From the NCBI RefSeq assembly GCF_902705545.1, contig NZ_CACSHH010000003.1:62001-126000 (forward strand): a DNA stretch of 64,000 bases, given 5' to 3'. Positions 39,894 through 47,860 of the stretch are shown here, piece by piece (positions within the stretch are counted from its first letter, which is position 1; each line of letters opens with the position of its first letter). The notes beneath the pieces are model-generated. The model was not told the origin of the DNA, ran no database searches, and worked only from the letters and a program-made list of their open reading frames with translations. The stretch is from Chlamydia sp. 17-3921. GTDB taxonomy: Bacteria > Chlamydiota > Chlamydiia > Chlamydiales > Chlamydiaceae. The position numbers and the translations under genes are program-made.

Positions 39894-40916
39894 GTGCTTT
39901 TCCAACTATTACGAAAAAAAGTTTCTGCTCTAGGGATTCCCCCCTTAGGACTTCTACTTTGTATAGGAGTTCTCAGTTGTATTCTATTTTTTGGGAAAAC
40001 CTCTCAAACTCCTGCAATATCTACTCCTAAAATAGAAAAATCTTCTGGAAGTTGGTTAAAAATTTCACAAGCAGGAAACTTCAAATTTTGCGAAGCTCTA
40101 GCAAAAAAAGAACAGCTAGAAAAAGATTTAATCACATTTCATCCTATAGCATCTGCAAAAGTTGCTTTTGCTTTACCATCGGAAACAGAGATTGAGACTC
40201 CTTTACGATTATCTGTAATTCTTACTCTACAAAAGGATCAACCTCTGACTCCTACATTACTGTTTTCTATTACCGACTATTTATGTAGTAGTCTTCCTGG
40301 TTTGGATAAAAAAAACATAACACTTTCTGATAACTTTGGTAATTTCTATACTCCAGAATCCATAAACATTAACTTTCTATTATTTTCTTCTTTAGAAAAC
40401 TATCTTTCCAAACTTTTCCCCAAGGAACATTTTGCTCTTTCCTGTATTCCAACCAAAGACAAACCCATTTTACAGTTAGATGTAAATGAAACTTATTTGT
40501 CTTGCCTTTCCAAAGAAAATGCAGCAAGAGTTTGGGGCCATGCATCACACTATCTCCATCAATATTACAGCAATAACTATACTGTAATGACAAAACAGAT
40601 TCCTTTTGCTCATAAAACAAAAAATTCAAGAGATATATCTAAATACTTCATCACAGGAATGATCTTACTTTCTAGCCTAGGCATTGTAGCCCTTGCAAGT
40701 CTTTACCTCGCCTGGCACGCCTATGAACGCATAGAATCAAAACCAAGAAAAATAAAACGAGGCATAAATATAACAAAACTGATAGAGATTATTCAAAAAG
40801 AACCTCCACAAAAAATTGCTTTGATCCTTTCATACTTGGATCCCAAAAAAGCGGAGGAACTCTTAAACAAACTGCCTGAAGACATACATCATCAGGTACT
40901 GAAATATAAACTCTAG
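39894..40916 (+). CDS. fliF: FliF-like MS-ring protein with a C-terminal FliG-like segment
   Basis: A 340-residue protein related to FliF of the flagellar MS ring and to YscJ/CdsJ of type III secretion. Residues 16-34 are a membrane helix. Residues about 55-155 form one ring-building motif domain (ASAKVAFALPSE, SLPGLDKKNITLSDNFGNF), and 252-274 is a second helix. Full-length FliF is about 550 residues, so other ring domains are reduced or lost. The tail, residues 293-340, matches the FliG middle domain: the EHPQ motif appears as KEPPQ, followed by KIALILSYLDP and LLNKLPEDI. It appears to be a FliF-FliG fusion. The start is GTG with AGGA upstream. FliH-, FliI- and FliJ-like genes follow. Confidence 0.8.
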   Translation: MLFQLLRKKVSALGIPPLGLLLCIGVLSCILFFGKTSQTPAISTPKIEKSSGSWLKISQAGNFKFCEALAKKEQLEKDLITFHPIASAKVAFALPSETEIETPLRLSVILTLQKDQPLTPTLLFSITDYLCSSLPGLDKKNITLSDNFGNFYTPESININFLLFSSLENYLSKLFPKEHFALSCIPTKDKPILQLDVNETYLSCLSKENAARVWGHASHYLHQYYSNNYTVMTKQIPFAHKTKNSRDISKYFITGMILLSSLGIVALASLYLAWHAYERIESKPRKIKRGINITKLIEIIQKEPPQKIALILSYLDPKKAEELLNKLPEDIHHQVLKYKL

Positions 40917-40931
40917 AATTAGGTATACCCT

Positions 40932-41456
40932 GTGACTACACCACAAACCCCTGGTTCTTGTTCTAACAACATTACTGCCTCAGATCCTTTTCAACCAGAT
41001 TTGGAAGTTCCTCTTAATGATAATAAGGCTTCTCAAGAATTACTTTCCTTAGTACAACTCTTTAGAAAACTTTCTATACATATGCTTGCAGAAGTCGAGA
41101 AAGTCACTCAAAAATTAAAACCTGATCTCTTAGAATTAGCCCTACTTACCTGTGAAAAATTTCTCTCTAAGAAATTAGAAAATCCTCAAGAGCTCTCTCT
41201 CTTACTTTCTGCTGCAGTAAAACGTCTTTCTTCTTTAAGATCATTATCTTCTTTAAAAATCTTCCTTCATCCAGAAGATCTTCAAAACCTTCATACATGG
41301 ATGTCTACTCATGAAATTCCTCTTATTAAACATGCAGAGTTTCTTCCTGATACGACATGTAAAAGAGCTTGTTACAAAATAGAAATTCCCGAAGGAATCT
41401 TACGTCAAGATATCGGAGAAGAACTCGATCATTTGCTTTCTGTTTTAATGACATGA
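40932..41456 (+). CDS. FliH/CdsL-like ATPase regulator (CT718 position)
   Basis: A 174-residue protein with a low-complexity N-terminus and a helical body, ending in a domain like the C-terminal half of FliH/YscL. The evidence is its length, the PDLLELALLTCEKFLSKKLE helix (typical VxxLAxxIAxKVL position), LKIFLHPEDLQNL (FliH has VxVNPxDxxxL) and its place directly before fliI. FliH proteins bind the N-terminus of the ATPase and hold it inactive at the membrane. It starts at GTG and overlaps fliI in an ATGA junction. Confidence 0.72.
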   Translation: MTTPQTPGSCSNNITASDPFQPDLEVPLNDNKASQELLSLVQLFRKLSIHMLAEVEKVTQKLKPDLLELALLTCEKFLSKKLENPQELSLLLSAAVKRLSSLRSLSSLKIFLHPEDLQNLHTWMSTHEIPLIKHAEFLPDTTCKRACYKIEIPEGILRQDIGEELDHLLSVLMT

Positions 41457-42754
41457 CTTACCTGGATAAGGAAAAATCACAAATTCACCATTGGCAACCC
41501 TATCGTTCCTGTGGATTATTGTCTCGAATATCTGGGAATCTCTTAGAAGCTCAAGGTCTTTCAGCATGCCTAGGAGAGCTGTGTCAAATATCTTCTACAA
41601 AATCTCCAAATCTACTTGCAGAAGTTATAGGATTCCATAATCAAACGACATTATTAATGTCACTATCTCCTATGTATGGAGTTTCTGTAGGAACAGAAGT
41701 TCTTCCTCTTCGTCGTCCCCCTTCTCTTCATCTCTCAGATCATCTTCTTGGACGCGTTTTAGATGCTTTTGGAAATCCTATAGACAATCAATCAGAACTA
41801 CCAAAAACTCATAGAAAACCTCTAATTTCTCCTCCCCCATCTCCAATGACCCGAAAACCTGTCTGCAATATTTTCCCTACAGGAATTAAAGTCATTGATG
41901 CTTTTTTAACTCTTGGAAAAGGTCAGCGTATAGGAGTTTTTTCAGAACCAGGAAGTGGGAAATCTTCTTTACTTTCAGCTATAGCTCGGGGTTCACAATC
42001 CACAGTGAACATTATTGCTTTAATTGGAGAACGCGGTAGAGAGGTTCGCGAATATATAGAACGACATAAGGAAGCTCTAAGAAATCACAAAGCTGTTATT
42101 ATTGTCGCCTCAGCACACGAAACTGCCCCAACAAAAGTTATCGCGGGACGAGCAGCCATGACTATTGCAGAATTTTTTCGAGAGCAAGGTCATGATGTTC
42201 TATTTATTATGGATTCTCTATCACGTTGGATAGCTGCACTTCAAGAAGTAGCTCTAGCACGAGGAGAAACCTTAGCAAACCACCACTATGCTGCTTCAGT
42301 ATTTCATCATGTTGCTGAATTTACAGAACGCTCCGGAAATAATGATATTGGCTCTATCACCTCGCTTTATGCTATATTACACTATCCTAAACACCCCGAT
42401 ATCTTTACAGATTATTTAAAATCTCTTCTAGATGGGCATTTCTTCCTCTCAAATCAAGGAAAAGCTTTAGCCTCCCCTCCTATAGATATTTTATCGAGCT
42501 TATCACGATCTGCACAATCTCTTTCACTTCCTCACCATTATGCTGCTGCAGAAAAACTCCGATCTTTACTCAAGATATACAATGAAGCTTTAGATATTAT
42601 CCAACTTGGGGCCTATTCTCCAGGACAAGACAGAAATCTTGATGATGCAATAAAACTTCTTCCTAATATCCAAGCATTTCTAACCCAACCCTTATCAAAC
42701 TATCATAATTTTGAAGATACATTAAAAGAGCTAGAAACTTTAGTACAGGAATGA
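41453..42754 (+). CDS. fliI: Flagellar-type export ATPase FliI
   Basis: A rotary-ATPase-family enzyme that energises protein export. The 433 residues include Walker A EPGSGKSSLL, the family signature GERGREVREYI, Walker B VLFIMDSLSRW and ALARGE. I chose ATG 41453, which overlaps the preceding stop; the frame is open 84 bases further upstream but only as an overlap with the FliH-like gene. Chlamydiae are not flagellated. The homologue has been reported to bind type III secretion components, so it may serve alongside CdsN. It is followed by a coiled-coil stalk gene. Confidence 0.94.
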   Translation: MTYLDKEKSQIHHWQPYRSCGLLSRISGNLLEAQGLSACLGELCQISSTKSPNLLAEVIGFHNQTTLLMSLSPMYGVSVGTEVLPLRRPPSLHLSDHLLGRVLDAFGNPIDNQSELPKTHRKPLISPPPSPMTRKPVCNIFPTGIKVIDAFLTLGKGQRIGVFSEPGSGKSSLLSAIARGSQSTVNIIALIGERGREVREYIERHKEALRNHKAVIIVASAHETAPTKVIAGRAAMTIAEFFREQGHDVLFIMDSLSRWIAALQEVALARGETLANHHYAASVFHHVAEFTERSGNNDIGSITSLYAILHYPKHPDIFTDYLKSLLDGHFFLSNQGKALASPPIDILSSLSRSAQSLSLPHHYAAAEKLRSLLKIYNEALDIIQLGAYSPGQDRNLDDAIKLLPNIQAFLTQPLSNYHNFEDTLKELETLVQE

Positions 42755-43110
42755 CACGAAAACTTGAAAACCTATCCTTAATTTTCAAAGAACGAATATA
42801 CCGTACTTTGCATAGGGTTCATGAACAAAAAAAAAAGGTAGAATCTTTATCTCAAGATCTGAAAATAACAACAGAGCGTATTTCTCTTCTTGCAGAAAAA
42901 CGTCAAGATTTTTTCTTCTCTAGATCTAGTGTTGTGGATTACGACTATCTCTTGGAACTCTTGAAAACATTACAAACTTCTCTTTATAAACAACACAGTG
43001 AGTCTCTACAATTCTTATTAAAGGATTCTGCTCAACTCTCAGATTTAATAAATCGTAGAAAAATCATCGAAAAGATCAAAAATAATAAGTATTCTAAAAT
43101 CAAGAGATAG
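42751..43110 (+). CDS. Small coiled-coil protein, FliJ/CdsO-like (CT716 position)
   Basis: A 119-residue, almost entirely helical and charged protein with heptad-like stretches (residues about 8-50 and 60-110). It starts in a four-base overlap with fliI. In flagellar and type III operons the gene after the ATPase encodes the FliJ/YscO stalk that enters the ATPase ring. Size, helix content and position fit that role, but the sequence alone does not prove it. Confidence 0.65.
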   Translation: MTRKLENLSLIFKERIYRTLHRVHEQKKKVESLSQDLKITTERISLLAEKRQDFFFSRSSVVDYDYLLELLKTLQTSLYKQHSESLQFLLKDSAQLSDLINRRKIIEKIKNNKYSKIKR

Positions 43111-43129
43111 GAACTCAAGGCAATTCATA

Positions 43130-44515
43130 ATGATCGATTCTGTATATTCTCCATCTGCTATAAATATGCCTTCGTTAGCAGAGAGACTTCGAGCTATAGA
43201 GCAAGAGCATCTCTTAGAATTTTGGTCGACACTAACGTCTAAACAACAACAACGTCTCTATTCTCAACTTTTCTCTCTTGATATACAACTCTTTCACCAA
43301 CAACAAGCTCTTCTTTCATCTCCAACTCCTATCCTTAAAGATTTTCGTCCTATAACTTCTTTTGCATCTTCTGGGGAAGATCCCGACAGATCTCTCAAAG
43401 GGACTTCTCTTTTAAGAGAAAAAAAAGTGGCTTGTGTAGTTCTTGCTGGAGGTCAAGGATCAAGGTTAAAGTGTGACGGTCCCAAAGGACTTTTTCCTGT
43501 TTCTCCTATTAAAAAAAAGCCTCTGTTTCAACTCGTCGCTGAAAAAGTTTATGCAGCGAGTAAACTTGCAAGACAGCCTCTTCCTTTAGCTCTCATGACT
43601 TCGCCTCTCAATAACAGGCAAACACGCTCTTATTTTGAATCCAATAATTATTTTTCTTTAGATCCAAATCAAGTCGATTTTTTTTGTCAACCTCTCTGGC
43701 CTCTACTCAGTCTATCTGGAAATTTATTCCTTGAAGATGTTGATTCTCTTGCTTTAGGCCCTAATGGAAATGGCTGTTTAGCAACCCTCCTTTATTCCTC
43801 AGGCATTTGGGAAAAATGGAAGAAAATGGGTATAGAAATGGTAAGCGTAATTCCTATAGATAATCCTCTAGCTCTACCTTTCGATGTCGAACTTTGTGGT
43901 TTTCATGCTATGGAAAGTAATGAGGTCACCATAAAAGCAGCTTTAAGACAAACCGCTATTGAAGATGTTGGCATTCTTGTAGAAGCGTCCGATTCAGGAA
44001 AAACTTGTGTCATAGAATATTCTGAAATTCCCAAACACGATCGTTTCTCAACAAATCCTAATGGAAAACTTAAGTACTGCCTTGCCAATATCGGTCTTTA
44101 CTGTCTGTCCATGGACTTTATTCAAAGAGCTGCTTACAAACGCTTACCCTTGTACAAAACTCATAAGTATGCAAAACAACTTGGAGTTTCTTCTTCTACA
44201 GAAAAAAATGCTTGGAAATTTGAAGAATTCATCTTTGATTTGTTTTGTTATAGTGAGCAATGTCAAACTCTTGTTTATCCTCGACAAGAATGTTTTGCCC
44301 CTCTTAAAAACCTTGAAGGGAACTACAGCCCTGCAACTGTAAGACAGGCTCTTTCTGCTCGAGAGCGCCAACTATTCCACAAAGTTACAGGAAAAAAGCT
44401 CTCTCCAAATACAACTTTTGAACTAGAAGCAGATTTTTATTATCCTTTAACTTCCACTTCTTTACACTGGGAAAATAAAGCCTTTTTTGAGGAACCATTT
44501 TTTGAGGCATCATGA
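43130..44515 (+). CDS. UDP-sugar pyrophosphorylase, UAP1/UGP-like (CT715 position)
   Basis: A nucleotidyltransferase that would make UDP-N-acetylglucosamine or UDP-glucose from the sugar 1-phosphate and UTP. The 461 residues carry VVLAGGQGSRLKCDGPKG, the signature of eukaryotic-type UDP-GlcNAc pyrophosphorylases (LXXGGQGTRLGXXXPKG). Also present are GPNGNGCLATLL and the substrate strand VSVIPIDNPLA. The RmlA/GalU family of most bacteria lacks this form. Substrate choice between GlcNAc and glucose is not decidable by eye. It lies between the fli cluster and gpsA, overlapping gpsA by four bases. Confidence 0.85.
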   Translation: MIDSVYSPSAINMPSLAERLRAIEQEHLLEFWSTLTSKQQQRLYSQLFSLDIQLFHQQQALLSSPTPILKDFRPITSFASSGEDPDRSLKGTSLLREKKVACVVLAGGQGSRLKCDGPKGLFPVSPIKKKPLFQLVAEKVYAASKLARQPLPLALMTSPLNNRQTRSYFESNNYFSLDPNQVDFFCQPLWPLLSLSGNLFLEDVDSLALGPNGNGCLATLLYSSGIWEKWKKMGIEMVSVIPIDNPLALPFDVELCGFHAMESNEVTIKAALRQTAIEDVGILVEASDSGKTCVIEYSEIPKHDRFSTNPNGKLKYCLANIGLYCLSMDFIQRAAYKRLPLYKTHKYAKQLGVSSSTEKNAWKFEEFIFDLFCYSEQCQTLVYPRQECFAPLKNLEGNYSPATVRQALSARERQLFHKVTGKKLSPNTTFELEADFYYPLTSTSLHWENKAFFEEPFFEAS

Positions 44516-45516
44516 CACAAAAAGTTGCCTACCTAGGTATGGGAATCTGGGGATTTTGCCTAGCATCTTTACTTGCAAATAAGGGTTATCGTGTCACAGG
44601 ATGGTCTAGAAATTCTGAATTAATTGCAGAGCTCAAACAGAATCAACGACATCCACGCGTCCCTGAAATCCCTATTTCTCCTAATCTTTCTTTCTCTACA
44701 AACCTAGAGGAAACTTTAGATGGAGCTTCTATGATTGTTGAAGGAGTTTCTTCTTCGGGAATTCGTCCTATCGCAGAACAACTCAAACAAATTACGAAAT
44801 TGTCTGTTCCTTTTGTCATTACATCAAAAGGAATCGAACAAAATACAGGTCTCCTTTTAAGCGAGATCATACTTGAGGTTCTTGGAAATTCTGCCAAACA
44901 ATTCTTAGGTTACCTTAGTGGACCATCTATAGCAAAAGAAGTCCTAAAAAATTGTCCCTGTTCTGTAGTCATTAGCGCCTATAACTCAGAAACTCTTAAG
45001 CAAATACAAAATACATTCGCAACACCAATATTTCGTGTTTATCCTAATACAGACATTAAGGGTGTAGCTCTTGGTGGAGCTTTAAAAAATATTATAGCAA
45101 TAGCATGTGGTATCTCAGAAGGATTCCATTTTGGAAACAATGCTAAAGCTGGTCTCGTTACTCGTGGTCTACATGAAATGCGTAAGCTTGCGATGATTAT
45201 GGATTGTCGCCCAGAAACTTTAAATGGATTATCGGGTCTCGGAGATTTGTGTGTCACATGTTTTTCAGAATTTAGTAGAAATTTACAATTTGGGAAACTC
45301 ATTGCTGAAGGTTTAACTTTAGAACAAGCTAAAACAAAAATTGGTATGGTTGTTGAGGGAGCCTATACAGCACTTTCTGCTCACCAAATAGCCCAACGCT
45401 ATCAAATTGAAATGCCTATAACTACTGGAATATATCGCGTTCTCTATGAGAATCTTGATATTCAAACGGGCATTGCCATGCTGTTACAAAGAAATACTAA
45501 AGAAGAGTATCTCTAA
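44512..45516 (+). CDS. gpsA: Glycerol-3-phosphate dehydrogenase [NAD(P)+]
   Basis: It reduces dihydroxyacetone phosphate to glycerol 3-phosphate for phospholipid synthesis. The N-terminal nucleotide fold reads VAYLGMGIWGFCLASLLA. Conserved active-site segments include SKGIEQNTG, LSGPSIAKEV, ALGGALKNIIAIACGI with the catalytic lysine, and GLGDLCVTCFS. The length of 334 residues is standard. ATG 44512 overlaps the pyrophosphorylase stop. Confidence 0.95.
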   Translation: MTQKVAYLGMGIWGFCLASLLANKGYRVTGWSRNSELIAELKQNQRHPRVPEIPISPNLSFSTNLEETLDGASMIVEGVSSSGIRPIAEQLKQITKLSVPFVITSKGIEQNTGLLLSEIILEVLGNSAKQFLGYLSGPSIAKEVLKNCPCSVVISAYNSETLKQIQNTFATPIFRVYPNTDIKGVALGGALKNIIAIACGISEGFHFGNNAKAGLVTRGLHEMRKLAMIMDCRPETLNGLSGLGDLCVTCFSEFSRNLQFGKLIAEGLTLEQAKTKIGMVVEGAYTALSAHQIAQRYQIEMPITTGIYRVLYENLDIQTGIAMLLQRNTKEEYL

Positions 45517-45562
45517 TATCAAGATGCTCACCTCTCAGAAGGTAGTCTTAAAGAGTTTTCAT

Positions 45563-45591
45563 TTGTACAATTTTTTATCATCTGTTAAATA
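45563..45591 (+). promoter_or_regulatory. Candidate porB promoter
   Basis: TTGTAC (45563-45568), a 17-base spacer and TAAATA (45586-45591) lie 38 bases upstream of the porB ATG in a 113-base gap after gpsA. The match to a sigma66 promoter is good. Confidence 0.45.
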
Positions 45592-45629
45592 AAGCTGTAT
45601 CACCCAAAGCAAATAAGGCCTCCGACTAC

Positions 45630-46664
45630 ATGAACAATAAGCTGCTAAAACATCTCCGTTTAGCGATTTTTTACGTCTTCACGCTTCTAGGGACAATTTT
45701 TTCCTCTTCTCTTTTTGCTATGGCTGCAGGAAATCCAGCTTCTCCTGTACTTCCAGGTATTAATCCTGAACAAACAGGATGGCGAGCTTTCCAAATTAGC
45801 AATAGCTACGATATATTTGCAGCTTTAGCAGGAAGTTTAAAAATCGGTTTTTGTGGAGATTTCATCTATTCAGAAAGTGCTCATATTACGGATGTTCCCG
45901 TAATAACCTCTGTTACAACAAGCGGAGTAGGGACAAATCCAACGATTACAGCTACAACGAAAAATTATGATTTCGATGTGATGGATTCTATAACAAATGC
46001 AAACTATGCTTTTGCTTGTATCTCTCTGCAAGAAAACTCTCCAGCAACAGTTCCCCTTCTTGATGTGAGTTTTGGAGTAAGAGTTGGGGGCATAAAACAA
46101 TATTATCGTATTCCTATCAATGCTTATCGTGATTACACCTCTTCTCCACTCAATGCAGAATCAGAAGTCACAGATGGTATAGTTGAAGTACAATCAAACT
46201 ACGGTATTGCCTGGGATCTTACTCTCGATAAAGTCTTATGGAAAGATGGCGTTTCTTTTGTTGGGGCTGGAGCTACTTATCGTCATGCGACTTGTCCTAT
46301 CAACTATATTGTTGTTTATAACAAAGCCAATCCAGAAATTTATTTCGACTCAACTAGTGGAAAACTTAGCTATAAAGAGTGGTCTGCACATATTGGTGTT
46401 ACTACATATCTCAATGACTATATTCTTCCCTATATTGGGGTCTCTATCGGAAACTCTATCCGTAAAGCTCCTATAGATAGTTTCGCAAATCTTGAAAAAC
46501 AATTTACGAACTTCAAATTCAAAGTTCGTGAAATCACAAACTTTGATAGGATTAATTTCTATTGTGGAGCAACATGTTGCATTTCTGATAATTTTTATTA
46601 TAGCGTTGAAAGCCGTTGGGGATATCAACGAGCTATTAATATCACTTCAGGACTACAATTCTAA
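45630..46664 (+). CDS. porB: Outer-membrane porin PorB
   Basis: PorB is a minor chlamydial porin, reported to pass dicarboxylates such as 2-oxoglutarate and to be surface exposed. The 344 residues begin with a signal peptide (basic, then FYVFTLLGTIFSSSLFAM). The mature part has alternating beta-strand character and several cysteines suited to disulfide cross-linking of the envelope. It ends with aromatic Phe in ITSGLQF, as beta-barrels do. Motifs GNPASPVLPGINPEQTGW and YFDSTSGKLSYKEWSAHIG closely resemble the C. pneumoniae protein as I remember it. The end meets the convergent DUF582 gene with a four-base overlap. Confidence 0.95.
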   Translation: MNNKLLKHLRLAIFYVFTLLGTIFSSSLFAMAAGNPASPVLPGINPEQTGWRAFQISNSYDIFAALAGSLKIGFCGDFIYSESAHITDVPVITSVTTSGVGTNPTITATTKNYDFDVMDSITNANYAFACISLQENSPATVPLLDVSFGVRVGGIKQYYRIPINAYRDYTSSPLNAESEVTDGIVEVQSNYGIAWDLTLDKVLWKDGVSFVGAGATYRHATCPINYIVVYNKANPEIYFDSTSGKLSYKEWSAHIGVTTYLNDYILPYIGVSIGNSIRKAPIDSFANLEKQFTNFKFKVREITNFDRINFYCGATCCISDNFYYSVESRWGYQRAINITSGLQF

Positions 46665-47836
46665 GCTTTAAATCCAGAAATAAGAGTTCTATAAATTCCA
46701 TCCATAAGTCTTAAAGATGAAGAAATTAAGCTCCATTGTTGCTGCATAGCTTTCATTTGAAGATCAAGCATAAGCTGTTGGGTTTGCGCTAAATCTCCGT
46801 AGTTCTGAACATCAGCAAGCACTGTATTAAAGAAATTTAGTAATCCTCCAGAAGTTTCTGCTGTAGATATATTGATAACTCCATCAACAACAATTCTTTC
46901 AGTTTCCTGCAAATCTGAGATAGAAAAATCTGCTCCCATAACTCTAAAAGATGGTGAATACTCGTCTGCACCACGAGAGAAAATTAGTGAATTTAAGTTA
47001 GACATCAAACTCTTTAACTGATTTTCTATGGTATTCAAAGAAGTTACGTAAGAATTAGTAATGTTAACAAGTTGAGTTTGCTGGGCATCTGTTAAACTTG
47101 AATTTGTTTTCACTCCTTTGATGATCTTAGTTAAAAGATCCTTAGCGCTTTCTACACTCTTAATATCATTTCGTAACTGAGCTCTCTCTTCTTCGTATCT
47201 GGACATAACCAATTCATAACCATACTTGAAGTTCGAAGTCCCATCTGTTTGAGAAATATAAGATCCTAAATTATAGTTGATAGGCGCAGAATTAAAATTC
47301 TTAATCACTTCAAGAAGAGGGCTAAAAGTATTTTGCGCATATCCTGCAAGATTAAGCTCTCGGCCTAAAGCATACAACGCTGATTCTTGTGAGGGAATGT
47401 ATTTATCTAAAAGAATATAAGCAAAAGCAGATTGAAAAGGCATTTTATTTACAATAGAGTCTGCTTGAGGAGATAATTCTGAGGCTGTTGTTAAAGCTTG
47501 TAAAGCATGTTTTTGCAAATTTTTATGAAAAACCTTATCATTCTGTTTACGAATTTCTTTACTACTTTGTTCATTTATCAAAGTTTGAACAATTGCTAGT
47601 TCTACTCCTGAATCTAAAAAATTTCGATTCATAGAAGACATGAAATCATGATCTAAACCTAGATTGCGAGCTTCTTGTAATATTTCTTTAAATACTTGAA
47701 GGTAGTGTGTTAACTGACTCGCGTCTATATAATCCATAACGAGCTGTTTTGAGGGTTCTTGAAAAACTTTGCTAGAAGACTGCTCTACAACTGCGTGGCA
47801 ACAAAACTTTGATCGTTGTACTTTAGAATTCATCAT
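46661..47836 (-). CDS. DUF582-family secreted protein, short paralogue (CT712 position)
   Basis: A 391-residue helical protein of the chlamydia-specific DUF582 family, whose C. trachomatis members (CT619, CT620, CT621, CT711, CT712) are reported type III substrates, with DUF582 binding host ESCRT components. Residues about 130-391 share their layout with the neighbouring gene: LDKYIPSQ here against LDKFLPAQ there, and the terminal MQQQWSLIS against MQQEWTVVS. No signal peptide or membrane helix is present. It follows the longer paralogue after 24 bases on the same strand, so they are probably one transcript from a tandem duplication. Confidence 0.85.
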   Translation of the reverse strand: MMNSKVQRSKFCCHAVVEQSSSKVFQEPSKQLVMDYIDASQLTHYLQVFKEILQEARNLGLDHDFMSSMNRNFLDSGVELAIVQTLINEQSSKEIRKQNDKVFHKNLQKHALQALTTASELSPQADSIVNKMPFQSAFAYILLDKYIPSQESALYALGRELNLAGYAQNTFSPLLEVIKNFNSAPINYNLGSYISQTDGTSNFKYGYELVMSRYEEERAQLRNDIKSVESAKDLLTKIIKGVKTNSSLTDAQQTQLVNITNSYVTSLNTIENQLKSLMSNLNSLIFSRGADEYSPSFRVMGADFSISDLQETERIVVDGVINISTAETSGGLLNFFNTVLADVQNYGDLAQTQQLMLDLQMKAMQQQWSLISSSLRLMDGIYRTLISGFKA

Positions 47837-47860
47837 ATAATTCTCTTCCTACCTATCTAT

